Shown one piece after another: positions 56,808 to 64,000 of a stretch of 64,000 nt of DNA. Location of the stretch: contig NZ_CP066786.1 of NCBI RefSeq assembly GCF_016598595.1, positions 2,875,501 to 2,939,500 on the forward strand, written 5' to 3'. This DNA is from Martelella lutilitoris (GTDB lineage Bacteria; Pseudomonadota; Alphaproteobacteria; Rhizobiales; Rhizobiaceae). A model generated the notes under the pieces. It made no database searches and was not told where the DNA came from. It was given only the letters and a program-made list of their open reading frames with translations. A program made the position numbers and the translations under genes. How positions within the stretch are numbered: the first letter of the stretch is position 1; the number at the start of each line of letters is the position of its first letter.

Positions 56808-58181
56808 TCAATACTGGAACTCGGCGAACAGCGGGTCGACCGATCCGTTCCAGCGGCCGTGATAAAGCGCCAGAAGGTCCTCGGCAAAGGTCGCCTTCTT
56901 GGCGATGATCTCGTCGAGCGTCATCAGGAAGACCGCTTCGCTCTGGCCGCTGGCATTCAGATTGTTGCGCGCCTTGAGACCCGCGCGGGCGATCTCGATC
57001 ACCTCGCGGCCGACGTCAAGCAGCGAACGCCCCCCGATCTCGGCCTTCAGCGCAAGACGCGGAACTTCGTCTCGCAGGCGGTGAATGTCGGCGATCGACC
57101 AGTCGGCGGTCAGCTGTTCGGCGGCATCCATCGCGCCGGCGTCGTAAAGCAGGCCGACCCAGAACGAGGGCAGCGCGCAGATGCGCCGCCAGGTGCCGCC
57201 ATCGGCGCCGCGCATTTCCAGGAAACGCTTCAGCCGCACATCGGGAAACAGCGTCGACAGGTGATTGGTCCAGTCGCCCATGGTCGGCTGCCATTCCTCG
57301 ACCTCGCCCTTGAGCGCGCCGGCCATGAACTGGCGGAAGGTGATGTCGGTGCAGTCGCGATACCGCCCGTCGCGAATGATGAAATACATCGGCACGTCGA
57401 GCGCCCATTCGACATAGCGCTCGAAACCGAAGCCGGGTTCGAAGGCGCAGTCGAGCAGGCCGGCGCGGTTGTTGTCGGTATCGCGCCAGATATCGCCGCG
57501 CCAGGACAGAAGCCCGTTCGGTCTGCCCTCGGTGAAGGGCGAAGAGGCGAAAAGCGCGGTCGCGAGCGGCTGCAGCTTCTGCGACAGCGCCATTTTCCGG
57601 CGCATGTCGGCCTCGGAGGAGAAGTCGATATTCACCTGGATGGTGCAGGTCCTGTACATCATGTCGAGGCCCTGCGTGCCGACCTTCGGCATGTAGTTGC
57701 TCATGATGCCGTAGCGCGATTTCGGCATGCGCGGCGTTTCCGCGAGCGTCCATTTCGGGCTGCCGCCGACGCCGAGGAAGCCGATGCCCATCGGCTCGGC
57801 CACCGAGCGCAGCACCGCAAGGTGACGGTTCGATTCCCGGCAGGTCTCGTGCAGCGTCCGAAGCGGCGCGCCGGAGAGCTCGAACTGGCCGCCCGGCTCC
57901 AGCGAGATCGCGCCCATGCCGGACGGGTCGGCAAGGCCAATGATATTCTCGCCGTCCATGATCGCGTCCCAGCCAAGCTTGTCCTTCATGCCGTGAAGAA
58001 CGGCGGCGATCGAACGCTCCCCCTCGTAGGGCACGGGGGCATTGTCCGCCTTGAAGAAAGGAAACTTCTCATGCTCTGTGCCGATGCGGAAATCCGCCTC
58101 GGGTTTGCAGCCGGCCTCCAGATAGGCGGCAAGTTCCGCCGTGTCGGTGATCGGCGTGGCGTCGGAAATGTCACGGGCCAT
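56808..58181 (-). CDS. gshA: Glutamate-cysteine ligase, class 2
   Basis: GshA makes gamma-glutamylcysteine, the first step of glutathione synthesis. The 457-residue protein is the plant/alphaproteobacterial type: FRIGTEHEKFPF with the Glu cluster, EPGGQFELSG, and TIQVNIDFSSEADM, the metal and glutamate-binding core. The ATG at 58181 gives MARDISDATP. A weak hairpin downstream (CGAAAAAT/ATTTTTCG, 56771-56797) may end the transcript. It follows rsmE on the same strand. Confidence 0.95.
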   Translation of the reverse strand: MARDISDATPITDTAELAAYLEAGCKPEADFRIGTEHEKFPFFKADNAPVPYEGERSIAAVLHGMKDKLGWDAIMDGENIIGLADPSGMGAISLEPGGQFELSGAPLRTLHETCRESNRHLAVLRSVAEPMGIGFLGVGGSPKWTLAETPRMPKSRYGIMSNYMPKVGTQGLDMMYRTCTIQVNIDFSSEADMRRKMALSQKLQPLATALFASSPFTEGRPNGLLSWRGDIWRDTDNNRAGLLDCAFEPGFGFERYVEWALDVPMYFIIRDGRYRDCTDITFRQFMAGALKGEVEEWQPTMGDWTNHLSTLFPDVRLKRFLEMRGADGGTWRRICALPSFWVGLLYDAGAMDAAEQLTADWSIADIHRLRDEVPRLALKAEIGGRSLLDVGREVIEIARAGLKARNNLNASGQSEAVFLMTLDEIIAKKATFAEDLLALYHGRWNGSVDPLFAEFQY

Positions 58182-58320
58182 GGAAGTTCCTCGATATCGT
58201 CTGCCGGCCAGGGCCGGGTTTTCCATCGCTATTGGCCCGGTTTGTCCGGGCGATCAAGTCAATTTCCTTGAATAAGGGATAAATGCACGGGGACGTGACA
58301 GGCTCCGCGCGCGCTTGGCT

Positions 58321-59058
58321 TTATTTCCAGTCGCCGATCGTCGCCTGGATGATCGCGAGAGCGGCGACGGCGGCCGTATCGGCCCTGAGGATGCGCGGGC
58401 CAAGCGGGATCGGCGTGACGAACGGGCTGGCCCGCAACATTGCCCGCTCCTCGTCCGAAAACCCGCCCTCGGGCCCGATCAGCAGCGCAAGCTTTTTCTC
58501 CTCGATCCGGCGAAGCGCGCTCAAGGGATTTTGATGCGCGTCCGCCTCGTCGCAGAAAATCAGCCGCCGGTCGGGCTCGAAGCCCTCCAGAAGGTCGGCG
58601 AGCTTCACCGGTTCCAGAAGTTCGGGAACGGCGAGAACGCCGCATTGTTCGGCGGCCTCGATGATGTTGGCCGCGAGCCGGTCGCTCTTGCCGGGCTTGC
58701 CCTGAACGTGCTGGGTCATCACCGGCTGGATGCGGCCCGCGCCCATCTCGACGGCCTTTTGCACCATATAGTCCATCCGCCCGACCTTCAGCGGCGCGAA
58801 CAGATAGGTCAGGTCCGGCAGGGGCGGCTGCGGCCGGGTCTGTTCCACGGGCTGAAGCATGATCTTCTTGCGGGTCGGATAGGATATCCGCGCCAGCCAT
58901 TCGCCATCGCGCCCGTTGAACAGCAGAAGCTCGGCGCCCTCTTCGGCGCGGATCACATGGGCCAGGTAATGGAACTGGTTCCTGTCGGCCTCGAAGGCCT
59001 CTCCGGCGGCAAGGCCGGCGTCGACATAGAGGCGCTGCAGGCGATAATTGGCGCGCAT
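58321..59058 (-). CDS. rsmE: 16S rRNA (uracil(1498)-N(3))-methyltransferase
   Basis: RsmE methylates U1498 of 16S rRNA. The 245-residue SPOUT enzyme has an N-terminal PUA-like domain ([22 protein letters not shown]) and a knot domain with the SAM-loop [13 protein letters not shown] and [15 protein letters not shown]. The ATG at 59058 is the family start. It precedes gshA by 139 bases on the same strand, an order common in alphaproteobacteria. Confidence 0.93.
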   Translation of the reverse strand: MRANYRLQRLYVDAGLAAGEAFEADRNQFHYLAHVIRAEEGAELLLFNGRDGEWLARISYPTRKKIMLQPVEQTRPQPPLPDLTYLFAPLKVGRMDYMVQKAVEMGAGRIQPVMTQHVQGKPGKSDRLAANIIEAAEQCGVLAVPELLEPVKLADLLEGFEPDRRLIFCDEADAHQNPLSALRRIEEKKLALLIGPEGGFSDEERAMLRASPFVTPIPLGPRILRADTAAVAALAIIQATIGDWK

Positions 59059-59095
59059 GATGGCTCCCGCGATTCGAATGCTCTCGCTGCGAAGC

Positions 59096-59145
59096 CTAGA
59101 GCGTCGGGCGAAAAAGTGGAATCCGGTTTTTCGATAACCCGACGC
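59096..59145. repeat. Intergenic palindrome, CTAGAGCGTC type
   Basis: GCGTCGGG (59101-59108) pairs with CCCGACGC (59138-59145), and an inner CGAAAAA pairs with TTTTTCG. It begins with CTAGAGCGTC like the palindrome at 22726. Family is dispersed in rhizobial genomes. Confidence 0.7.
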
Positions 59146-59162
59146 GGCAAAGGAAACAAACG

Positions 59163-59200
59163 AGATCATCGGGCGCTGCTTACCAAGCGCTCGATGATCT
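59163..59200 (-). terminator. 15-bp hairpin downstream of the NUDIX gene
   Basis: Arms 59163-59177 and 59186-59200 pair over 15 bp with one G-T wobble, loop GCTTACCA. On the minus strand it is followed by CGTTTGTTTCC, a weak T-rich tail, so termination of the NUDIX transcript is possible but not certain. Confidence 0.55.
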
Positions 59201-59239
59201 ATCGGATTTCAGCGCCAATCAGAATGGCAGGCCGCCGCC

Positions 59240-59710
59240 TCAGCTCTCGATCAGGTTGATGAGCTCGATCAGCAGCGTCTTCAGCTCGCTTTCATGCACG
59301 AGTTCGGCCGCTTCCTCCGGCGACGTCCACTTGCGCGTGCGCTCGTCGGCCTCGGGATATTTCGACTTGGTCTTGCGCACGCGCAAGGGGTAGAGATCGA
59401 CGACGCAGGGCACGGACGTGCCGTTGTCGAGCCGTTTCAGATAGGAATAATTTCCAAGCGGCTTTTCGCCGACCTTGCCCTTGATGCCGGCCTCCTCGAA
59501 GGCCTCCTGGGCGGCGACCTCGTGCGGGGCCTTGTTGGCCATCGGCCAGCCCTTGGGCGTGACCCAGCGGCCCGTGTCGCGACTGGTGATCAACAGCACC
59601 TCGATCGCGGTCTTTTTCTTGCGTCGCGTCAGCCGGTAGCAAAGCGCGGCATATTGCTGGCGGGTTTCGATCGCGTCCGCTCTTTCGGCCAGCGTCTTTT
59701 CTGATGGCAT
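59240..59710 (-). CDS. NUDIX hydrolase
   Basis: The 156-residue protein carries a Nudix box WPMANKAPHEVAAQEAFEEAGI; the catalytic helix keeps E-x2-EE but the usual Arg of the REUxEE core is Gln (AAQEAFEE). The rest (TGRWVTPKGWP at the start) resembles diphosphoinositol-polyphosphate/diadenosine-type hydrolases. Substrate unknown. The ATG at 59710 gives MPSEKTLAERA; an upstream ATG at 59800 adds a tail with no homology. Confidence 0.85.
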   Translation of the reverse strand: MPSEKTLAERADAIETRQQYAALCYRLTRRKKKTAIEVLLITSRDTGRWVTPKGWPMANKAPHEVAAQEAFEEAGIKGKVGEKPLGNYSYLKRLDNGTSVPCVVDLYPLRVRKTKSKYPEADERTRKWTSPEEAAELVHESELKTLLIELINLIES

Positions 59711-59971
59711 GTCCCGCGTGTTTCCTTCCGGCAGGGCGTCGGCAAAAGATGCAGACTCAAGCACAGTCCCCGCGAAATTGATAAAACCCGTTTCTATCAT
59801 GGCTTGTCACCATGGAAAGGGCACTCCCGTGAAGCTTTTGTGAAATTACCGGCGCTTTTTGGCCGATCCATGCGCGGAAGAACAGGCCGCGACCGGCATC
59901 GCGGGAACTTTCGGCTTACATCGCCGTTTTTGTTTCAACCCAAGACGAGAAAAGCGCCGAAAGGACATACA

Positions 59972-60136
59972 ATGCTTGAGTGGATCCTGATATTGCTGAT
60001 CATCGCGGCGGTCGCCAGCCTTCTCGGCTTTCGCGGCGTGGCGGGTCTTTCGGCCGGCATTGCCCGCGTGCTGATCTTCATCGTCCTCGTGGTGATCCTG
60101 ATTTCCCTGATCACCGGCATACTGATCGTCGCGTAA
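59972..60136 (+). CDS. DUF1328 small membrane protein (YtjA-like)
   Basis: The 54-residue product consists almost wholly of two membrane helices (about 4-20 and 30-53) with a GFRGVAGLSAGIARV linker. This matches the UPF0391/DUF1328 family. It is preceded by AAAGGAC. Such proteins are frequently induced by stress; function unknown. It converges on the LysR gene with eight bases between the stops. Confidence 0.87.
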   Translation: MLEWILILLIIAAVASLLGFRGVAGLSAGIARVLIFIVLVVILISLITGILIVA

Positions 60137-60144
60137 GCGCGCGC

Positions 60145-61038
60145 CTACGCCCCCCAATAGCTCGCGGGGGCGTAGAGCCTGGCCAGGAAATCGATAAACA
60201 GCCGCACTTTCTCCGGCAGGAAATTGCGGCTCGGATAGACCGCGAACAGCCCGACATCGCCCGGGCTCTCGTATTGCCGCAGCACCTGCACCAGCCTGCC
60301 GCTCGCAAGCTCCGGCCCGATATCCCAGGTCGAGCGCAGCGCGACCCCCATGCCGGCCAGAACCGCCTCGCGCACCACTTCGCTGGAATTGGTGACGAGC
60401 CGGCCTTCCGGACGAAGCGCGACCGGGCCATCAGGCCCTGACAGCCTCCAGTGCTCGCCATTATGGGCCGGCAGGCAGATGTGGCGGTCGAGGTCGGCGA
60501 GGTTTTCCGGCATCCCCATTTTCTCGATATAGGACGGCGCGGCGCACAGGATGCGCCTCACCGGCGCAAGCTTGCGCGCCACGAGCGAGCTGTCGCTCAG
60601 TTCGCCGATACGGATGGCGACATCAAAGCCTTCGGCGACGATATCGACAAAGGCGTCGTTCAGAAGCAGTTCGATCTCAAGCGACTCATGGGCGTTCATG
60701 AAGGTGGCAAGATGCGGAGCGATATGCATGCGCCCGAAGGATGTGGGCGCGGAGACCCTAAGCCGCCCCCTGACGGCGGCCGTGCGCCCCTCGACAAAGG
60801 CCTGCGCTTCCTCCGCTCCCGCCAGAACCGGCAGGATGCGTTCATAATAACCCCGCCCGGTTTCCGTCAGCATCACCCGCCGCGTGGTTCGCTGCAGAAG
60901 CCGCGCGCCGAGCGCCTCCTCCAGCCGCTTTATGCTTTTTGAGACGACGGCCGGCGAAAGCCTCAGCTCATGCGCCGCCTCCGTCATGCTGCCGGTCGTC
61001 GCCACGCGGGCAAAGATCTCGATATCGGTCAGGTTCAT
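60145..61038 (-). CDS. LysR-family regulator, divergent from glcD
   Basis: The 297-residue protein has the LysR helix-turn-helix (SMTEAAHELRLSPAVVSKSIKRLEE, landmarks AAHELRLSPAVVSKSIK) and effector domain AFVDIVAEGFDVAIRIGELSDSSLVARKL, close to the CrgA/DsdC-like group with FDVAIRIG. It faces the glc operon across 126 bp, so control of glycolate use is a fair inference. The ATG at 61038 was chosen; 61050 is possible. Confidence 0.88.
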   Translation of the reverse strand: MNLTDIEIFARVATTGSMTEAAHELRLSPAVVSKSIKRLEEALGARLLQRTTRRVMLTETGRGYYERILPVLAGAEEAQAFVEGRTAAVRGRLRVSAPTSFGRMHIAPHLATFMNAHESLEIELLLNDAFVDIVAEGFDVAIRIGELSDSSLVARKLAPVRRILCAAPSYIEKMGMPENLADLDRHICLPAHNGEHWRLSGPDGPVALRPEGRLVTNSSEVVREAVLAGMGVALRSTWDIGPELASGRLVQVLRQYESPGDVGLFAVYPSRNFLPEKVRLFIDFLARLYAPASYWGA

Positions 61039-61164
61039 AGTGCCCGCCATTTTTGCCATTTCGGAACAAGTGTTAGCATTTGTCTTGCCAGAAGGCCAAT
61101 GATAGAACGCGGGAGGAGACAGAGACGCCCTGGTTGCGTTTCGCGAAGATGCGGAGGTGAACCC

Positions 61165-62601
61165 TTGTCCGGCGCAATAGCGTTCAGCACGCCGAAGGCC
61201 GATATCCTGGCCCGGCGCGGCGCGATTATTTCCGATCTTCAGGCCATGCTGCCGAAGGACGCGCTGATTCACGAAGGGCGCGAACTGGTGCCCTTCGAGA
61301 CCGACGGCTTCATTGCCTATACCCGCCTGCCGCTCGCCGTCTGCCTGCCGGAAACGACTGAGCAGGTGGCAAAGGTGCTCGCCTATTGCCACGAGAACGG
61401 CATTCCCGTTGTCCCGCGCGGCGCCGGCACCTCGCTGTCCGGCGGCGCCATCGGCCAGGAGGATGCGATCATCCTCGGGCTTTCGCGCATGAACCGCATT
61501 CTCGACATCGACCTGCCGAACCGCGCCGCGACCGTCCAGGCGGGCGTCACCAACATCGCCATCTCCGAAGCGGTGAGGCCCGAAGGCTTCTTCTACGCGC
61601 CGGATCCGAGCTCGCAGCTCGCCTGCACCATCGGCGGCAATATCGGCATGAATTCCGGCGGCGCGCACTGCCTGAAATACGGCGTGACGACGAACAACCT
61701 GCTCGGCGTGAAGATGGTGCTGGTCGACGGCACCGTGATCGACCTCGGCGGCAAGGCGCTTGATTCGGCGGGCTACGACCTGATGGCGCTCGTCTGCGGC
61801 TCGGAAGGCCAGCTCGGCATCATCACCGAGGCGACCGTCCGGCTACTGGCAAGTCCGGAAGGGGCGCGGCCCGTTCTCTTCGGCTTCCCGACCTCGGAAC
61901 AGGCCGGCGCCTGCGTCACCGATATCATCGCCTCCGGCATCATTCCCGTCGCCATAGAATTCATGGACAAGCCGGCGATTGAAATCTGCGAGGCCTTCGC
62001 CAAGGCCGGCTATCCGCTCGACGCCGGCGCGCTCCTGATCATCGAGGTCGAGGGCTCGGAAGACGAGATGGAGGCGATGCTTGCCGAAATCGTCGCGATC
62101 GCCGAGCGCCACGGCGTGATGGCGATCCGCCGCAGCCAGTCGGCGACGGAAGCCGCGCTGATCTGGAAGGGCCGAAAGTCCGCCTTCGGCGCCACCGGCC
62201 GCATTGCCGACTATATCTGCATGGACGGCACCGTGCCGCTCAGCCAGCTTTCCTACGTGCTGCAGAAAACGAGCGAGATCACCGACCGCTACGGCCTGCG
62301 CGTCGCCAATGTGTTCCATGCCGGCGACGGCAACATGCATCCGCTGATCCTCTACAATATCAACGACCCGGAAGACGCCGCGCGCGCCGAGGAAGCGGGC
62401 GCGGAAATCCTGAAACTCTGCGTCGATGCCGGCGGCTGCCTGACCGGCGAACACGGCGTCGGCATCGAGAAACGCGACCTGATGCGCCATCAGTATTCCG
62501 ACGTCGACCTTCGCCAGCAGATGGCGGTGCGCGCCGCCTTCGATCCGGACTGGGTGCTGAACCCCTCCAAGGTTTTTCCTCTGGAGGGACGGGATGACTG
62601 A
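61165..62601 (+). CDS. glcD: Glycolate oxidase subunit GlcD
   Basis: GlcD is the catalytic FAD subunit that oxidises glycolate to glyoxylate. The 478-residue protein has the FAD-binding PCMH domain (GIPVVPRGAGTSLSGGAIG and DPSSQLACTIGGNIGMNSGG, landmarks RGAGTSLSGGA and GGNIGMNSGG) and the C-terminal cap with HAGDGNMHPLILY and GEHGVGIEKR. The TTG start at 61165 follows GGAGGTGAAC. It overlaps glcE by eight bases. Confidence 0.93.
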   Translation: MSGAIAFSTPKADILARRGAIISDLQAMLPKDALIHEGRELVPFETDGFIAYTRLPLAVCLPETTEQVAKVLAYCHENGIPVVPRGAGTSLSGGAIGQEDAIILGLSRMNRILDIDLPNRAATVQAGVTNIAISEAVRPEGFFYAPDPSSQLACTIGGNIGMNSGGAHCLKYGVTTNNLLGVKMVLVDGTVIDLGGKALDSAGYDLMALVCGSEGQLGIITEATVRLLASPEGARPVLFGFPTSEQAGACVTDIIASGIIPVAIEFMDKPAIEICEAFAKAGYPLDAGALLIIEVEGSEDEMEAMLAEIVAIAERHGVMAIRRSQSATEAALIWKGRKSAFGATGRIADYICMDGTVPLSQLSYVLQKTSEITDRYGLRVANVFHAGDGNMHPLILYNINDPEDAARAEEAGAEILKLCVDAGGCLTGEHGVGIEKRDLMRHQYSDVDLRQQMAVRAAFDPDWVLNPSKVFPLEGRDD

Positions 62602-63817
62602 GATGCTGACGCCTGAAACCGAGACGGAAGCCGCCGGCATCATCGCCCGCCATTTCGAGACGGGCGTGCCGCTTGCCCTTTGCGGCGGCAATACCCGGTC
62701 CGGCTTCGGCAATCCGCAGAGGGCCGAAACCACGCTTTCGTCTTCCGCGCTTTCCGGCATCGTCTCCTACGAGCCGTCGGAAATGGTGATGACGGCGCGG
62801 GCCGGCACCCCGCTTGCCGAAATCGAGGCGGCGCTCAGGACAAACGGCCAGTTCCTCGCCTTCGAGCCGATGGACCATCGCGGCATCATGAATACCGAGG
62901 GCACGCCGACGATCGGCGGCGTGTTCGCCGCCAATGTCTCCGGTCCCCGCCGCTTCGCGCTGGCGGGTGCTGCCCGCGACCATCTGCTGGGCGCGCGTTT
63001 CATCAATGGCAAGGGCGAGGCGATCAAGGCCGGCGGCCGGGTGATGAAGAATGTGACCGGGCTTGACCTCGCCCGGCTGATGGCGGGCTCGCACGGCACG
63101 CTCGGCTTCCTGACGGAAGTGACCTTCAAGGTGCTGCCGGCGCCGAAGGCGGCGACCACCATCGTCGTCTCCGACCTGACCGATGACGACGCCATCGCGC
63201 TGATGGCAGCCGCCATGGCGCTGCCGCTCGAGGTTTCGGGCGCCGCCCACCTGCCCTACAGCGTCCGCCCCGCCTTCCTGTCCGGCGCGCTCGAAGGCGA
63301 CAGTGTCACCTGCCTCCGGCTGGAAGGCCTGCCGGAATCGGTCGCCGTCCGCGCCGAAAAGCTGAAGGACTATGCCGGCGCGATCGGTCCCGTCGCCGAA
63401 CTGGAGGCGACGAAAACCGCCACGCTCTGGCGCGAGATTCGCGACGCCGCGCCCTATGCGGAAAAATCGCTGCGCCCGCTCTGGCGCGTCAGCATAGCGC
63501 CCTCGGAAGCCGCGAAGCTTGTTGCCGACATCCGCCTTGAGGCGGCCGTCGATGCGCTTTACGACTGGCAGGGCGGACTGATCTGGATGCGCATGGACGG
63601 CGCGCCGGAACCGGGCCGGCTGAGGTCCCTGATCAAGGCCCATGGCGGCGGCCACGCCACGCTGATGCGCGCGGACCCGACAGCACGGGCGCTGATCCCC
63701 GCCTTCGAGCCGCAGCCGCCGGCCATTGCCGCCCTTTCGGCGCGGATCAAGCAGAAACTCGACCCCAAGGGGATATTCAGCCCCGGAAAGATGGCGAAAG
63801 AGGAGATGGCAGCATGA
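62594..63817 (+). CDS. glcE: Glycolate oxidase subunit GlcE
   Basis: GlcE is a second FAD-domain subunit needed for glycolate oxidase activity. The 407-residue protein has a PCMH-type FAD fold: LALCGGNTRSGFG, MVMTARAGTPLAEIE, TIGGVFAANVSGPRRF and VMKNVTGLDLARLMAGSHGTLG. It overlaps glcD by eight bases and the next gene by four (ATGA). GlcF is expected beyond the window edge. Confidence 0.92.
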   Translation: MTEMLTPETETEAAGIIARHFETGVPLALCGGNTRSGFGNPQRAETTLSSSALSGIVSYEPSEMVMTARAGTPLAEIEAALRTNGQFLAFEPMDHRGIMNTEGTPTIGGVFAANVSGPRRFALAGAARDHLLGARFINGKGEAIKAGGRVMKNVTGLDLARLMAGSHGTLGFLTEVTFKVLPAPKAATTIVVSDLTDDDAIALMAAAMALPLEVSGAAHLPYSVRPAFLSGALEGDSVTCLRLEGLPESVAVRAEKLKDYAGAIGPVAELEATKTATLWREIRDAAPYAEKSLRPLWRVSIAPSEAAKLVADIRLEAAVDALYDWQGGLIWMRMDGAPEPGRLRSLIKAHGGGHATLMRADPTARALIPAFEPQPPAIAALSARIKQKLDPKGIFSPGKMAKEEMAA

Positions 63818-64000
63818 GTGACCCGCAGACGACACCGCCCAAACGGTTTGGCGATGGCTGGATGGATCCGACCAGGAACAACGTCATCCTCATCTATATC
63901 CTTTATCTCGTCAGTTGCGTGATCTTCATTGCCGGCGTCATCGGCCTGATCTCGGCCTATATGAACCGCGACAAGGCCGAGGACTGGCTGAAGACGCATT
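63814..64000 (+). CDS. Membrane protein N-terminal part, cut by window edge
   Basis: The frame starts with ATG at 63814 overlapping glcE and runs off the right edge. The 62 visible residues are MSDPQTTPPKRFGDGW, then one hydrophobic helix (ILIYILYLVSCVIFIAGVIG), then YMNRDKAEDWLK. This is not the start of GlcF, which is an iron-sulfur protein, so a membrane protein sits inside the glycolate cluster. It resembles DUF4870-type small membrane proteins, at low certainty. Confidence 0.7.
   Translation, partial: MSDPQTTPPKRFGDGWMDPTRNNVILIYILYLVSCVIFIAGVIGLISAYMNRDKAEDWLKTH

Overview
The window looks like about 64 kb of ordinary, GC-rich, densely coding chromosome from an alphaproteobacterium of the order Hyphomicrobiales (Rhizobiales), most likely Rhizobiaceae-like. 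The basis is gene content and order: olsB (ornithine lipid synthesis), the lptC-lptA-lptB-rpoN-hpf-ptsN cluster, grpE/hrcA divergent from rph-rdgB-hemW, hisG with hisZ, class 2 gshA, a rhizobial-type KatA next to OxyR, an LpxQ-like outer-membrane protein, and rhizobial-style intergenic palindromes. The genus cannot be fixed by eye. No rRNA, tRNA, CRISPR array, prophage or intact insertion sequence was seen.

Layout. 1-6.1 kb (minus strand): mutS 5' end, a hairpin-ended repeat, olsB, lspA, two RNA-methyltransferase-like genes, then sppA-ihfB-lapA. 6.4-11.6 kb (plus): LPS export (lptCAB), sigma-54, hibernation factor and PtsN. 11.6-17.1 kb: grpE and hrcA on minus, facing away from rph, a VOC protein, rdgB, hemW and a membrane protein. 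17.1-26.4 kb: mnmA, an amidase, wrbA, a molybdopterin-binding-domain protein, a universal stress protein, gpt, rarA-degP and a LprI-like secreted protein. 26.5-30.5 kb: a hydrolase/MerR pair with a clear MerR-type operator, ilvD, and a HicBA-like toxin-antitoxin pair. 30.6-37.1 kb: msrPQ, a P-loop kinase, a DUF817 protein, ribF, a HAD phosphatase and chrA. 37.2-39.7 kb: groESL with promoter, perfect CIRCE and an unusual 88-bp tandem repeat that starts inside groEL. 39.9-46.6 kb: an Omp25-like porin, a DUF892 protein, a GST, hisG-hisZ, a VOC protein, a 36-residue membrane micro-ORF, a structured repeat, and hisS with a low-GC core. 46.7-64 kb: regulators and stress genes (yeiE-like/yeiH, tag, lpxQ-like, a bactofilin-like membrane protein, oxyR/katA, LysR/DUF1127), gshA-rsmE, NUDIX, DUF1328, and a LysR gene divergent from glcD-glcE and the start of a membrane protein gene.

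How the parts connect. HrcA (12.4-13.5 kb) should repress groESL through the CIRCE at 37.27 kb, so regulator and target are both visible. OxyR has a perfect ATAG-N7-CTAT site at its own start, beside katA. HisG is the short form and needs HisZ, encoded with a 4-base overlap. MsrP and MsrQ form one periplasmic repair system. GlcD and GlcE are two of the three subunits of glycolate oxidase.

I did not find a convincing new multi-gene system. The signals most worth following are the groEL-end tandem repeat, the GC mosaic in hisS, two repeat families whose arms differ by compensatory base-pair changes, the MerR/hydrolase unit, and the 36-codon membrane ORF.
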